Shown: positions 22,822-31,760 of the stretch, in pieces
Position numbering within the stretch: position 1 is the stretch's first letter
How the letters are laid out: each line of letters begins with the position of its first letter
Source: Nitrospirota bacterium
GTDB lineage: Bacteria > Nitrospirota > Thermodesulfovibrionia > Thermodesulfovibrionales > UBA6898
Direction of reading: 5' to 3'
DNA length: 32,524 nt
Assembly (NCBI GenBank): GCA_016217675.1
Contig: JACRHC010000036.1
Location: forward strand, 1 to 32,524
The notes under the pieces: generated by a model
Told to the model about the DNA's origin: nothing
Databases searched by the model: none
Seen by the model: only the letters and a program-made list of their open reading frames with translations
Translations under genes and position numbers: made by a program

Positions 22822-24015
22822 TCAGTACCTCAGAATATATGCCCTATAGCTCTTATAATTGCGCAACATCTCTTCCCTGCTGTCGCCGCCGAATTTCTCA
22901 AAAAAAGCATCAGCAATAGTGAGCGCAACCATAGCTTCTCCAACAACCGCGGCAGCGGGGACAGCGCAGACATCCGAGCGTTCATATGCCGCCTTAAGAG
23001 AGCGCTTGGTTATGATATCAATAGAGGCAAGGGGCTTCCTGAGAGTTGGAATAGGTTTCATGGCTGCAGTCAGCGTAACAGGCATACCGTTCGTCATCCC
23101 ACCCTCTATACCGCCGGCATGATTTGTCTTTCTGACAAACGGCATTTTATCGGGGTCTGACGATTTTTCATAATAGATTTCATCCATTACTTCTGATCCC
23201 GGGTGCGAAGCCATTGCAAAGCCGCTGCCGATTTCTACACCTTTTATGGCCTGAATGCTCATAATCGCCTGTGCCAACTGTCCATCGAGCTTCCTGTCCC
23301 ACTGGACGTGACTGCCTAATCCCATTGGGATGCCTGTCGCAAACACTGCAAACAAGCCGCCAAGCGAGTAGCTATCCCGAATAGCCTTATTTATGGCGGC
23401 CACCATTTTTTTGGAGACAGCTTTATCAGGACATCTGACCGGTGATTCTTCAGCAGACCTGAAAAGAGCAAGAAGTTCCTTCGATGAAGAGGGGATAGGT
23501 TTGTTATAGCGTGCAGATCCGATCTGAATCACATAACTCCCGACAGCGATGCCGAAATTCGAAAGTATCGTTTTTGCAATAGCACCAAGGGCAACGCGCA
23601 TGGCAGTCTCTCTTGCGCTCGAACGTTCCAGAATATTCCGCATATCTTTCGTATGATATTTTACAGCCCCGGCAAGATCAGCATGACCAGGACGCGGCCT
23701 CAGGACCGAGGGGATAGAACGTGCATCCGTCTCGTATTCAGACATGCCCTGCTGCCAATTATCCCAGTCCTTATTGACGATCTGTACCGCTATCGGGGAC
23801 CCCAAGGTCTTCCCCCATCTAACGCCTGAAATGATATCTCCATGGTCTGACTCAATCTTCATTCTCCCGCCGCGGCCATATCCCCCCTGCCGCCGTTTCA
23901 GGTCGTGGTCAATATGCTCTGCGGACAGGGAAAATCCAGAAGGGATACCGTCAACGATCCCTGTAAGGGCTTTCCCATGTGATTCGCCGGCTGTGATAAA
24001 TCTCAGGGTTGCCAT
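22822..24015 (-). CDS. aroC: Chorismate synthase
   Basis: Final shikimate-pathway enzyme; converts EPSP to chorismate with reduced FMN. 397 residues, the usual length of the longer bacterial form. Signature segments: RFITAGESHGKALTGIVDG (5-23), DLKRRQGGYGRGGRM, RPRPGHADLAGAVKYHTKDM (about 106-125), ERSSARETAMRVALGAIAK and NHAGGIEGGMTNGMPV. First gene of the aroC-aroK-aroB operon, with AGAGGT about 12 bases before the ATG. Confidence 0.97.
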   Translation of the reverse strand: MATLRFITAGESHGKALTGIVDGIPSGFSLSAEHIDHDLKRRQGGYGRGGRMKIESDHGDIISGVRWGKTLGSPIAVQIVNKDWDNWQQGMSEYETDARSIPSVLRPRPGHADLAGAVKYHTKDMRNILERSSARETAMRVALGAIAKTILSNFGIAVGSYVIQIGSARYNKPIPSSSKELLALFRSAEESPVRCPDKAVSKKMVAAINKAIRDSYSLGGLFAVFATGIPMGLGSHVQWDRKLDGQLAQAIMSIQAIKGVEIGSGFAMASHPGSEVMDEIYYEKSSDPDKMPFVRKTNHAGGIEGGMTNGMPVTLTAAMKPIPTLRKPLASIDIITKRSLKAAYERSDVCAVPAAAVVGEAMVALTIADAFFEKFGGDSREEMLRNYKSYRAYILRY

Positions 24016-24063
24016 TTCCTCAGTGTATACCTCTCTTTCGTGAAGCCACTTTTTTCTGTCACT

Positions 24064-24092
24064 ATGTTATTGAAATCATGGAGTAAAGTAAA
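24064..24092 (-). promoter_or_regulatory. Candidate promoter of the aroCKB operon
   Basis: On the minus strand, -35 TTTACT (24087-24092), a 17-base spacer and -10 TAACAT (24064-24069), about 45 bases before the aroC ATG. Four of six bases match in each element. Confidence 0.4.
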
Positions 24093-24126
24093 TAGAAGTC
24101 TAATTGATGCCTGAATTCTGCATGAC

Positions 24127-24147
24127 AACAAAAAATGAGAAGCTCAT
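24127..24147 (-). terminator. Weak terminator after gspN
   Basis: Read on the minus strand: ATGAG, loop CTT, CTCAT, then T6. The 5-bp stem is short, but the U-tract and the position just past the last gsp gene support a role in ending the operon. Confidence 0.4.
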
Positions 24148-24173
24148 GCGGGCAGCAACTATTTTCTTCTTTT

Positions 24174-24923
24174 TCACAAATTGAGCGGCATTTTGTACTG
24201 CCCTGGCGAAATCTTGTAACGTTCAAGCGGTATGAGCAGGAGATCGTTCCAGTCATGGGGGAAAAGTTCCAGAATAAGGTTCTGTTGCCCGCTGCTAAGC
24301 TCACCTGAAAGTCGCGCGTATCCTTTGGTTCCCTCAAAGGCAAGTGACCTGACGATTATCCTGCTCTGTTCGATGGACAGTGCGCCCTTGCCATTCTCAA
24401 ATATATCAAGCGGAAGGTCGAACCCCGACACAGAGAGCCGTTTCCATAGCATCTCATCAGACTTGACCTCCATGTCGGCGTTTCTGCCTGATATTATCAT
24501 TCTCCCGGAAAGCAGCGCAGAGAACAATATGTTTTCCTGCGGGATAAACGCCGTTGAATCAAGGGGAATACCCTTAAAGTTTGCTTCTCCTTTCATGCTG
24601 CCATGAAAGCCGGCAGACAGAACAGCCGTTATCTCTTTTGATTGTATGTCCATCCTTATCTGACCGAGAAGGAGGCGGAGGAGACTGATATTAAGCTTCA
24701 TCTCATCAAGGAACAAAAGCCTCCTGCCCTCACCACTGGCTAAAGAGGCATTCGTGAAGCGGTACCCTGTCAGCAGATTGCCGTTCGACTTTTCGGCACT
24801 AAACACCACTGTCTGCTGCATATCGTTAATTTTTGAAATGATCTGAAAAGGCGTAAGAAAAAAAAAGAGTGCAAGATAAATCGTCAGTATTGAGCTGGCA
24901 AGGATAATGCCGATTTTTTTCAT
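24174..24923 (-). CDS. gspN: Type II secretion system protein GspN
   Basis: 249 residues with an N-terminal signal/anchor (IGIILASSILTIYLALFFFL) followed by a periplasmic beta-rich domain. ITAVLSAGFHGSMKGEANFK and DLPLDIFENGKGALSIEQSR match the AsmA-like pattern of GspN proteins. It is an accessory periplasmic component found in only some T2SS operons. Last gene of the operon; overlaps gspM by four bases. The assignment rests on position and general pattern, as the family is poorly conserved. Confidence 0.8.
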   Translation of the reverse strand: MKKIGIILASSILTIYLALFFFLTPFQIISKINDMQQTVVFSAEKSNGNLLTGYRFTNASLASGEGRRLLFLDEMKLNISLLRLLLGQIRMDIQSKEITAVLSAGFHGSMKGEANFKGIPLDSTAFIPQENILFSALLSGRMIISGRNADMEVKSDEMLWKRLSVSGFDLPLDIFENGKGALSIEQSRIIVRSLAFEGTKGYARLSGELSSGQQNLILELFPHDWNDLLLIPLERYKISPGQYKMPLNL

Positions 24924-25414
24924 GTAATATGGGAAATGAGAAGACTGATATTGAGGAGGTTGGGGTTCTCAAAGCTGACCGACAGGGAAAACTTCTTTAC
25001 CTTTACCAGGACACCCGTGTTGGCTATATGGTATATGAAGTTAACAGCCGTATTAATATCCACCCCCTCGAGCTTTAGCTCATAGTCATCTCCCCTGAAC
25101 CGGGCATCCTCCCTGTGCGTAATGAAGTTTATTTTTTTCAGGTTCTTTGAAAGACCAAATTCAGTTGCGGTCTTTTCCATCTCGGATACAAAGTTCCTGT
25201 TTTTGTTTTCTGCTGCCCTTGCCTTCAGAACCTTTGTCTCTTCCGACATTGCAGTAAGCCCGGCCCTGTTGCTGCTCATCTCGGTCTGCACGGACTCCAG
25301 CATAGCCAGCCTTTTTTGGGCATTGCTGAGGCCGGCATAAAGAACAAAAACTGCAATAAATAATGAGGCAAGGATTCCGGCAGCAGCAAGCAGCTGTTTC
25401 TTCTCATTATTCAT
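24920..25414 (-). CDS. gspM: Type II secretion inner-membrane protein GspM
   Basis: 164 residues: a TM helix (about 8-30, LAAAGILASLFIAVFVLYAG), a coiled-coil stretch (RLAMLESVQTEMSSNRAGLT) and a periplasmic ferredoxin-like domain containing LEGVDINTAVNFIYHIANTG, the GspM/PilO pattern. It partners GspL in the inner-membrane platform. It overlaps gspL by eight bases and gspN by four. Confidence 0.85.
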   Translation of the reverse strand: MNNEKKQLLAAAGILASLFIAVFVLYAGLSNAQKRLAMLESVQTEMSSNRAGLTAMSEETKVLKARAAENKNRNFVSEMEKTATEFGLSKNLKKINFITHREDARFRGDDYELKLEGVDINTAVNFIYHIANTGVLVKVKKFSLSVSFENPNLLNISLLISHIT

Positions 25415-26378
25415 TTGCCGTCACCTCTATCGCAAAGCCGGACCTGCCGTCCGGCATGTTCTTTGTTTCAAGGAGCTGAACTTCGTCGAAACTTTTTTTC
25501 AGGTTGTTCCTGAACTGCTCGATGACAGTATAGTCTCCACCTTCGCCCTTAAGTGTAGCCTTATTTCCGTCCATATTGATCTCTTTCACCCTCACCCCTT
25601 CCCGCGAACTTTCTGAAACCAACTTCAGGATCCCGAGCACCTCTATCCCCTTAAAAGCCCTGTAATTCTGCTTCAGTTCTGCCAATTTTGACTGGATGCC
25701 ATAATAAAGGTCCGACGGCATCTTCTGCCCCGGGAAAAGGCCGGCATAAGCTGCTGACACTTCTTTATTTATTCTGGACTCTTTTTTCAGAACAAGGTAA
25801 TACCTGATAGAGAGACCCGTCATAAATACCAGCAGGACAGCGACTGAGTACAGGAAAGCCGTCCGGTAAACATCCCTTATCTTTCTTTTTTCCTTCTCTC
25901 CTTTGAGACCTGCAGGGGCAAGATTGAGCACTGTCTTATAAAAAAAATCTTTGTCAGCGCCATATTCCAGAAGCCTGTCGTCCCACGCCGGGGAGAGCGA
26001 GACCAGGTTCAACCCAGCCTTAACAAAAGGGGCGATATAGCTTTCTGCCATCCCCTTTTTCAATGCGAACACGAGACCTTCAGTGCCTTTTTCAGAAGAC
26101 CGGAGAGGGTAGAAATCAAAGACAAGAGCTGCAGAGGGCGTCAGAAAAAGACCTTCCATCTCAAACGGCAGTATCTCCCTGATTTTTTCGCTTTCTATTT
26201 TGGGCAGGACGGTCTTTCTTATCGAAAATGCGTCCGTGCTGATATAGAGCCTGATATCCCTGTTCCTGACAAGCACCTTCATAAGATCTTCGATCGTTTC
26301 TGCAGAGGGTGAGGAATGTTTGGTCTCCTCATCGTAAATGCGGAACCGGCCTTTTTCCTCAAAGAGACATAGCGCCAT
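25407..26378 (-). CDS. gspL: Type II secretion inner-membrane protein GspL, shortened cytoplasmic domain
   Basis: 323 residues. A cytoplasmic domain of about 165 residues (LPKIESEKIREILPFEMEGL, 58-77, is the PilM/GspL-like segment) precedes a TM helix (about 172-195) and a periplasmic PilN-like domain (GVRVKEINMDGNKATLKGEG). Cytoplasmic domains of well-known GspL proteins are longer, so this one looks trimmed, although its place beside gspK and gspM is standard. It recruits GspE to the membrane. It overlaps gspK by one base. Confidence 0.85.
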   Translation of the reverse strand: MALCLFEEKGRFRIYDEETKHSSPSAETIEDLMKVLVRNRDIRLYISTDAFSIRKTVLPKIESEKIREILPFEMEGLFLTPSAALVFDFYPLRSSEKGTEGLVFALKKGMAESYIAPFVKAGLNLVSLSPAWDDRLLEYGADKDFFYKTVLNLAPAGLKGEKEKRKIRDVYRTAFLYSVAVLLVFMTGLSIRYYLVLKKESRINKEVSAAYAGLFPGQKMPSDLYYGIQSKLAELKQNYRAFKGIEVLGILKLVSESSREGVRVKEINMDGNKATLKGEGGDYTVIEQFRNNLKKSFDEVQLLETKNMPDGRSGFAIEVTANE

Positions 26379-27241
26379 TATTGTTCCCTCCAGTATTTTA
26401 ACACCGCTCTGCCCCCGTTCAGGTCAAAACCGGCTTCTGCAGTCTCTGCAAAATCATTGCGTTCGGCTTTTATTGCCGCGCTGAAGCTGTTACTCTTCAC
26501 CTTGATGGCATCTGACATGTCAATGCCGATCCTTTCCATGCCTGGCACCTTAAGCAGATCGGCCATTCTTTCAAAGGGCTTGCCCTCTCTGACCTCCCTC
26601 AGTCTTTCTGCCAGCGCTGTGGTCATATCGCGGTGAAGTGCCTTTAAGAGCGGCACATCAGCCGTGTTTACATTTATCGTTCCGTCGCCAAAGACAGTGA
26701 GATAAGGCAAGGCCGTCTTTAAAACATCTTCAGGGAAGATGTAGCCCAATTCAGACAAAGAAAAAAGGAAATAATTCTTGGCGTTACTCTCGCCGTCAGG
26801 CACCCTCGGGATTTTATCAGGATCGATAAAATCTACAAGCCTGTCGGCATACGCTTCGTCTATCCTGAGTTCCCTGAGCAGCCTTTTAAAAATATTGTAC
26901 CCGTTTTCGTTCATCAGCCCGTTTCTGAAAACAAGAGAATTCACGTTAAACCTGCTGTTGTTGTCTCTCAGAAGAAGCCCGACTGTCGTATCCTCAATCT
27001 TCTCTTCAAGTGCGATTTCTCTCTGGCTGCTGAAACTGAACTGCGATGACAGAGCAAGCGCCCTTTCTGCTGCAAGGAGGTATGCGGACTTGAGCAGGAG
27101 GGACATCCTTTCTGACTCATTAAAGTTATTGGCCGTGTTTACATAGCCATACACAGTCCCGGCGAACTGAACCACCGCAGCCGTCGTGACTGCCAGTATC
27201 AGAAGCACGATAACCAGGACATAGCCTTTCTTATTGCTCAT
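26378..27241 (-). CDS. gspK: Minor pseudopilin GspK
   Basis: 287 residues. The class III leader MSNKKG is followed by YVLVIVLLILAVTTAAVVQF, lacking the Glu at mature position 5, as is characteristic of GspK. The large globular part has RLVDFIDPDKIPRVPDGESN, and the SAM-like/HhH segment INVNTADVPLLKALHRDMTT matches GspK proteins. It caps the pseudopilus tip with GspI and GspJ. It overlaps gspJ by 11 bases. Confidence 0.92.
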   Translation of the reverse strand: MSNKKGYVLVIVLLILAVTTAAVVQFAGTVYGYVNTANNFNESERMSLLLKSAYLLAAERALALSSQFSFSSQREIALEEKIEDTTVGLLLRDNNSRFNVNSLVFRNGLMNENGYNIFKRLLRELRIDEAYADRLVDFIDPDKIPRVPDGESNAKNYFLFSLSELGYIFPEDVLKTALPYLTVFGDGTINVNTADVPLLKALHRDMTTALAERLREVREGKPFERMADLLKVPGMERIGIDMSDAIKVKSNSFSAAIKAERNDFAETAEAGFDLNGGRAVLKYWREQ

Positions 27242-27821
27242 CGTTCAGCATGAGGGAGCATATCTGCGAAAATGCTTCGCCCCCTTTGTCTCCTTTCAGC
27301 AAGAGAGATATCTTCACGTCCTTTGGGACCTTCCTGAGCTTTGCCGAGTCGTAAACCCTGTCATATCCCTCGTCCAGCACCTGTGCGCTGAAGCCCTCAA
27401 TATCCTTGAGCACAGTTATTCTTATCGGTTTGCCGCCCTTTATGACATCAGCAATCGTCTTTATGAGATTCAGCCTGCCGTCATTGTCTTCGACCACAGC
27501 ATAGCTTATGACCTTTATCCCGTCCCTGAAAAAGCACGTAAAGGTAAGCCGTGAAGCAGGCTTGCCATAAAAGTCCTTCTCCTCTATCTTAATGCCCGTA
27601 TATTCTCTATCTCTGGCATAGTATATACTCTCAACCTCTTTTCTGATCATGCTTAGAAGGCCAAAGGCCTGCTCCTTCTCCCGCATCTTTTCATATAAGC
27701 CGGCCGTGCCTTTTTTTACCGTAAACAGAAGCGTATAAGCCGACACTATCACCACTGCGGCTATCGCGAGGGCCACGAGTATCTCGATCAGCGTGAATCC
27801 GTCTTCGTTGCCTTCCCCCAT
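27231..27821 (-). CDS. gspJ: Minor pseudopilin GspJ
   Basis: 196 residues. Prepilin leader MGEGNEDG, then FTLIEILVALAIAAVVIVSA with Glu5. The body (EKEQAFGLLSMIRKEVESIY, LTFTCFFRDG, ISYAVVEDNDGRLNLIKTIA) fits GspJ. It forms the tip complex with GspI and GspK. The start lies one base past the gspI stop. Confidence 0.9.
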   Translation of the reverse strand: MGEGNEDGFTLIEILVALAIAAVVIVSAYTLLFTVKKGTAGLYEKMREKEQAFGLLSMIRKEVESIYYARDREYTGIKIEEKDFYGKPASRLTFTCFFRDGIKVISYAVVEDNDGRLNLIKTIADVIKGGKPIRITVLKDIEGFSAQVLDEGYDRVYDSAKLRKVPKDVKISLLLKGDKGGEAFSQICSLMLNDEQ

Positions 27822-27822
27822 T

Positions 27823-28146
27823 TTATTGCCTCATGTATATAAGGAGTGATGATTCATCCCTGCCTGATCTGGTCATCGAGGTCACCTTCTTCAGGTGATA
27901 TTCCATATCTTCTGTCTTTATCTCGTAGTCTATGCCGTTTTTAGTGCCTTCGAGTTCTTTGAGTCTCCCGGTTTTGTAAAGGTAGAGGTTCTCTTTTGCC
28001 TGCAGCACAAGCTTAAGACCGTCCTTCTTCCTGCCAAAGATGTCGATGTGATAGGAAAATGAAGTGAGCACCAGCAGAAACACCCCGCTTACCACCGCAA
28101 GCGCGACAAGAACCTCTATGAGGGTAAAACCTTTCATCCTACTCAT
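27823..28146 (-). CDS. gspI: Minor pseudopilin GspI
   Basis: 107 residues, typical small GspI. Leader MSRMKG or MKG (in-frame second Met at 28137), then FTLIEVLVALAVVSGVFLLV with Glu5. The remainder contains LVLQAKENLYLYKTGRLKEL, resembling the GspI helix with its A-x-x-x-x pattern. It overlaps gspH by eight bases. Confidence 0.88.
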   Translation of the reverse strand: MSRMKGFTLIEVLVALAVVSGVFLLVLTSFSYHIDIFGRKKDGLKLVLQAKENLYLYKTGRLKELEGTKNGIDYEIKTEDMEYHLKKVTSMTRSGRDESSLLIYMRQ

Positions 28147-28600
28147 CGAAATTCCTTCTGCCCTCTTCTATCTCCACTTCCCCTGAAAGGTTATTCAGTA
28201 TAATAGAGGTCTCTTTGCCGTTTTTTGTGAGATAAAGAGCAATAAGCTCTTCCTGCACCGAAGGGCTGAACGCGACAACAACCTGGCCTTCTTTTATGAT
28301 TCCCTTCGAGGGGATAAAAACCTCCCATGTCTCGCCCTCGTTCATATCAATAATCCTGGGCCTGTCTTTCACCTCACTCTTTGCACCACTGACCCTGAAC
28401 TGCCGCTCCCTGAAATCTATTGTGAAGAATATTTCTTTTTTTGTGGAAACAGCCTCTCTCCTGAGGTTCCTGAGTGCAGAGGCGAGCGTAACGTTATCGT
28501 CCTTTACCAGTTCGCCCCACACGCTGGGGAATGACAGGAAAGCAAGAGTCATGGTTATGAACAGGACAACAAGCAGTTCTAAAAGGGTAAACCCTTTCAC
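28139..28600 (-). CDS. gspH: Minor pseudopilin GspH
   Basis: 153 residues with a very short leader (MKG), then FTLLELLVVLFITMTLAFLS with Glu5, and DNVTLASALRNLRREAVSTK, the GspH/FimT pattern. The start is GTG, overlapping the gspG stop as GTGA. It connects the major pseudopilin to the tip complex. Confidence 0.9.
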   Translation of the reverse strand: MKGFTLLELLVVLFITMTLAFLSFPSVWGELVKDDNVTLASALRNLRREAVSTKKEIFFTIDFRERQFRVSGAKSEVKDRPRIIDMNEGETWEVFIPSKGIIKEGQVVVAFSPSVQEELIALYLTKNGKETSIILNNLSGEVEIEEGRRNFDE

Positions 28601-29076
28601 TCAAGCTCCCAGCTTTTTATGTCAGCGTCTTTGCCTTCTCCTCCCGGCTTTCCGTCGGAACCATAGGAGATTATGTCAAAGTCGCCATGGCTTCCCGGAG
28701 ACAGGTAAAGATAAGGGTTCCCCCAGGCATCTTTCGGTATTTTATTCTTCTCCAGATAGCCGTCATCTTTGTATTTTTTTGGAACAGGTTCTGAGGCCGG
28801 CTTTGTGATGAGCGCATCGAGCCCCTGATCTGTGGTGGGATAGAGACCGTTGTCAAGCTTGTAGAGCTTCAGCGCAGTTTCAAGGTTCTTCATCTGCAGC
28901 TTTGTCTCTGCCATTTTGGCATCGTCAGTACGACCAAGCATTCTCGGCGCTACAAGAGCGGCAAGTATTCCAAGGATAAATACCACAACAAGGACCTCGA
29001 TAAGCGTAAAGCCTTTCTGTCTTCTGGTTTCTGAATCAATAGATTTTTCGACGTGCCGTATACTGCTTGTCCGCAT
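28597..29076 (-). CDS. gspG: Major pseudopilin GspG
   Basis: 159 residues. A 22-residue leader ending RRQKG is followed by FTLIEVLVVVFILGILAALV with Glu5. The globular part carries the hallmark KLYKLDNGLYPTTDQGLDAL, KDAWGNPYLY and the C-terminal loop DIISYGSDGKPGGEGKDADI associated with calcium binding. AAGGAG lies seven bases before the ATG. It forms the pseudopilus shaft and is the most family-typical pilin in the window. Confidence 0.97.
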   Translation of the reverse strand: MRTSSIRHVEKSIDSETRRQKGFTLIEVLVVVFILGILAALVAPRMLGRTDDAKMAETKLQMKNLETALKLYKLDNGLYPTTDQGLDALITKPASEPVPKKYKDDGYLEKNKIPKDAWGNPYLYLSPGSHGDFDIISYGSDGKPGGEGKDADIKSWELE

Positions 29077-29086
29077 ATTCTTCTCC

Positions 29087-30250
29087 TTACTTTATTATCT
29101 GGTTCATCTGGAATATGGGCAGGAGTATGGATATCACCATAAAGCCCACAACTGCCCCCATCACCAGGATTATGGAAGGTTCAAGCACCCTGAGGAAGTT
29201 ATCGACGGATTTTCTGAAGTCCCGCTCTGCCATCTCTGCTATCCTGTCGAGTGATCCTGCAAGCCCGCCGGTCTTCTCGCCGGTTATCACCAGCTGGAGG
29301 TACGTCGGGGGCAGGAAAAGCGCAAGGTCCGATAGTTTTTTTCCTTCTTTAACCTCGTTTTTGATCCTGTCGATTGCCGATGCAAGATACTCGCTGCCCG
29401 AGACGTCCCTTGAATATTCAAGCGCCTTTATTATCGAGACCCCTCCGGACAGGAGAAGGCCCAGCACCCTGCAGAACCTCGAAATATACAGGTCCCTGAA
29501 CAACTTAAGGGGAGAATAAAATAGCTTCTTTGACAAATGCATTGTTTTCTTCCGGTAATATGCCCTGCCCGAAAAGACTGCCGCTGCCACGAAAATAATC
29601 AGCAGATACCAGTACCCGTAAAGAATATTACTCAGTCCAATGAACAGCCTTGTTATAAAAGGCAGGGGTATCTTATGGTCCATGAATATTCCCGTCACCT
29701 TCGGAAAAACAAAGACAAAAACGAAAAATATCATCAGCAGAGATACCGTAACCATAAAGACCGGGTATATCAGTGCTGACCTGACCTTGTCCTTCAGCTC
29801 CTTCTCCCTCTGCAAAAAATCGGCGAGACTTGCAAGCACCGTATCCAGTTTTCCTGACTCTTCGCCGGCCCTCACCATGGACGCAGCATAGTGCGGAAAA
29901 AAATCCTTGCGCAGCTCCATGGCTCCGGAGAGGCTGAGCCCCTTCACAACATTGTCATAGACATCTTCCATCACATTCTTTACGCTGCCCACAGTCTCTC
30001 CGGAGATAGACTTGACCGCTGCAGGCACCAGCACACCGGCAGATATCATGGCAGAAAGGTTAACAAATATATCGGAAATGCCAAGCCCTTTTTCTATCCT
30101 GAAGCCTGTCTTCTCGTCCTTCTCAATCTCCTTTACATAAAGGCCCTTCTCCCTGAGGTCGAGTATTGCCTCGTTTTCGTCGCGCGAGAAGGTTTTTCCG
30201 CTAATCTCCCTGCCTTTGGCGTTGTAAGCGAGATATTTAAAATTCGGCAT
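29087..30250 (-). CDS. gspF: Type II secretion platform protein GspF
   Basis: 387 residues with two T2SSF repeats. The first carries SAGVLVPAAVKSISGETVGS and MVRAGEESGKLDTVLASLAD; the second carries LLLSGGVSIIKALEYSRDVS and VITGEKTGGLAGSLDRIAEM. Three main TM segments (ALIYPVFMVTVSLLMIFFVF, YGYWYLLIIFVAAAVF, ILVMGAVVGFMVISILLPIF). The N-terminal FKYLAYNAKGREISGK is typical. It overlaps gspE by 14 bases. Confidence 0.96.
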   Translation of the reverse strand: MPNFKYLAYNAKGREISGKTFSRDENEAILDLREKGLYVKEIEKDEKTGFRIEKGLGISDIFVNLSAMISAGVLVPAAVKSISGETVGSVKNVMEDVYDNVVKGLSLSGAMELRKDFFPHYAASMVRAGEESGKLDTVLASLADFLQREKELKDKVRSALIYPVFMVTVSLLMIFFVFVFVFPKVTGIFMDHKIPLPFITRLFIGLSNILYGYWYLLIIFVAAAVFSGRAYYRKKTMHLSKKLFYSPLKLFRDLYISRFCRVLGLLLSGGVSIIKALEYSRDVSGSEYLASAIDRIKNEVKEGKKLSDLALFLPPTYLQLVITGEKTGGLAGSLDRIAEMAERDFRKSVDNFLRVLEPSIILVMGAVVGFMVISILLPIFQMNQIIK

Positions 30251-31760
30251 AATCCTGGTTTGTTACCCTGAGCACTTCTTCAAGGGTGGTAGTCCCCTTC
30301 TTCACCTTGCCGATACCGTCATTCATAAGCGTTTCCATGCCCTTCTGGACCGCTCTCTGCTTAATGCTCCTTGCATCCTTTTTGGCTAAAATGAGATCTT
30401 TTATCTCTTCATCTATCGAGAGGAACTCAAATATGCCTGTCCTGCCAAGATAGCCCTTACCCCTGCATTCCGGACAGCCCTTGCCTTTGTACACGGTGTC
30501 AACATCTTTCAATGCAGGAAACCCTGACTTCTCTGCAGGACTGAGTGCCACCGGCGTAATACAGAATTCGCATACCTTCCTCACAAGCCTCTGAGCAAGC
30601 ACGCCTGAGAGTGATGATGCCACCAAAAAAGGTTCAATCTCCATGTCCACAAGCCGCGTGACTGCCGAGGCAGAGTCATTCGTGTGGAGCGTAGAGAGCA
30701 CCAGGTGGCCGGTAAGTGAGGCCTGTATAGCTATCTCCGCGGTCTCCCTGTCCCGGATCTCTCCGACCATTATGATGTCAGGGTCCTGTCTGAGCACAGA
30801 CCTTAGTCCTGTTGCAAAATTCAGATTAATCTTCGGGTTTACCTGGATCTGCCCAACTCCTTTAATCTGATATTCTACCGGGTCCTCTATCGTGATGATA
30901 TTCTTCTCCTCGCTGTATATCCTGAGCAGGCTGCCGTAAAGAGTCGTTGTCTTTCCGGAACCGGTCGGACCGGTTACAAGCAATATGCCATTTGAGCGGG
31001 AAAGCACAGAGGTGAACTGAGGCATCCTGCTTTCTCCGAGGCCAAGCTCCTCAAGGCTCATTACTCCCTTCATCCTGTCAAGTATTCTTAAAACAGCCCT
31101 CTCCCCAAAAAAAGTGGGGATTATGGAGACCCTTATGTCAATGTCCTTGCCGCCGACTATGAGACGTATTCTTCCATCCTGGGGGAGTCTCTTTTCGGCG
31201 ATGTCAAGGTTAGCTAACACTTTGATGCGTGAGATGAGGGCATCCTGTATTATTTTTGGCGGGGCAAGAAGCTTCTTCAGTATTCCATCAACCCGGAACC
31301 TCACCTCAAGCTCCCTCTCATAAGGCTCTATGTGGATATCGCTTGCCCGCTCTTTTACCGCTTCAAGGAAAAGTGCATTAAGCAGTTTAATTACCGGCGC
31401 CTCATCCTTCAGTTCAAGAAGGTCTCTTGGCAGATCAGCTGACTGGGAGAACATCTTCAGGTCTTCCCCGGAAATCTCCCCCATGACCGTTTCAGCTGAG
31501 GGAATAAGGCTGTAAGCCTGGTTGAGCAGACTCAGGAGCGTCTGCTCAGGGCAGAAATTGGATACGAAATCGAGGCTAAGATTCTTTGCGATATCCCGCA
31601 GTGCTAATATCCCGTTGTCATCGCAGACCAGGCCGAATAATCGGTTATCTTCCTTCTTGTATACAAGAAACCTGTTGTTTCTTGAAAACTCAAACGGGAT
31701 CTCCTTGAGCAGACCGACATCGATATCTGAAAGCTGAAGGGAAAAGACTTCCTGGCTCAC
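30237..31760 (-). CDS. gspE: Type II secretion ATPase GspE
   Basis: 507 residues. The N-terminal domain (about 1-110) differs entirely from that of the plus-strand ATPase and fits GspE. The core has Walker A GPTGSGKTT (264-272), IEDPVEYQIKGVGQIQVNPK (291-310), Walker B DPDIIMVGEIRD (327-338), the His box STLHTND (356-362) and a zinc tetracysteine (Cys397, Cys400, Cys429, Cys432). The start is GTG at 31760, overlapping the gspD stop (GTGA). It drives pseudopilus assembly at the cytoplasmic face. Confidence 0.97.
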   Translation of the reverse strand: MSQEVFSLQLSDIDVGLLKEIPFEFSRNNRFLVYKKEDNRLFGLVCDDNGILALRDIAKNLSLDFVSNFCPEQTLLSLLNQAYSLIPSAETVMGEISGEDLKMFSQSADLPRDLLELKDEAPVIKLLNALFLEAVKERASDIHIEPYERELEVRFRVDGILKKLLAPPKIIQDALISRIKVLANLDIAEKRLPQDGRIRLIVGGKDIDIRVSIIPTFFGERAVLRILDRMKGVMSLEELGLGESRMPQFTSVLSRSNGILLVTGPTGSGKTTTLYGSLLRIYSEEKNIITIEDPVEYQIKGVGQIQVNPKINLNFATGLRSVLRQDPDIIMVGEIRDRETAEIAIQASLTGHLVLSTLHTNDSASAVTRLVDMEIEPFLVASSLSGVLAQRLVRKVCEFCITPVALSPAEKSGFPALKDVDTVYKGKGCPECRGKGYLGRTGIFEFLSIDEEIKDLILAKKDARSIKQRAVQKGMETLMNDGIGKVKKGTTTLEEVLRVTNQDYAEF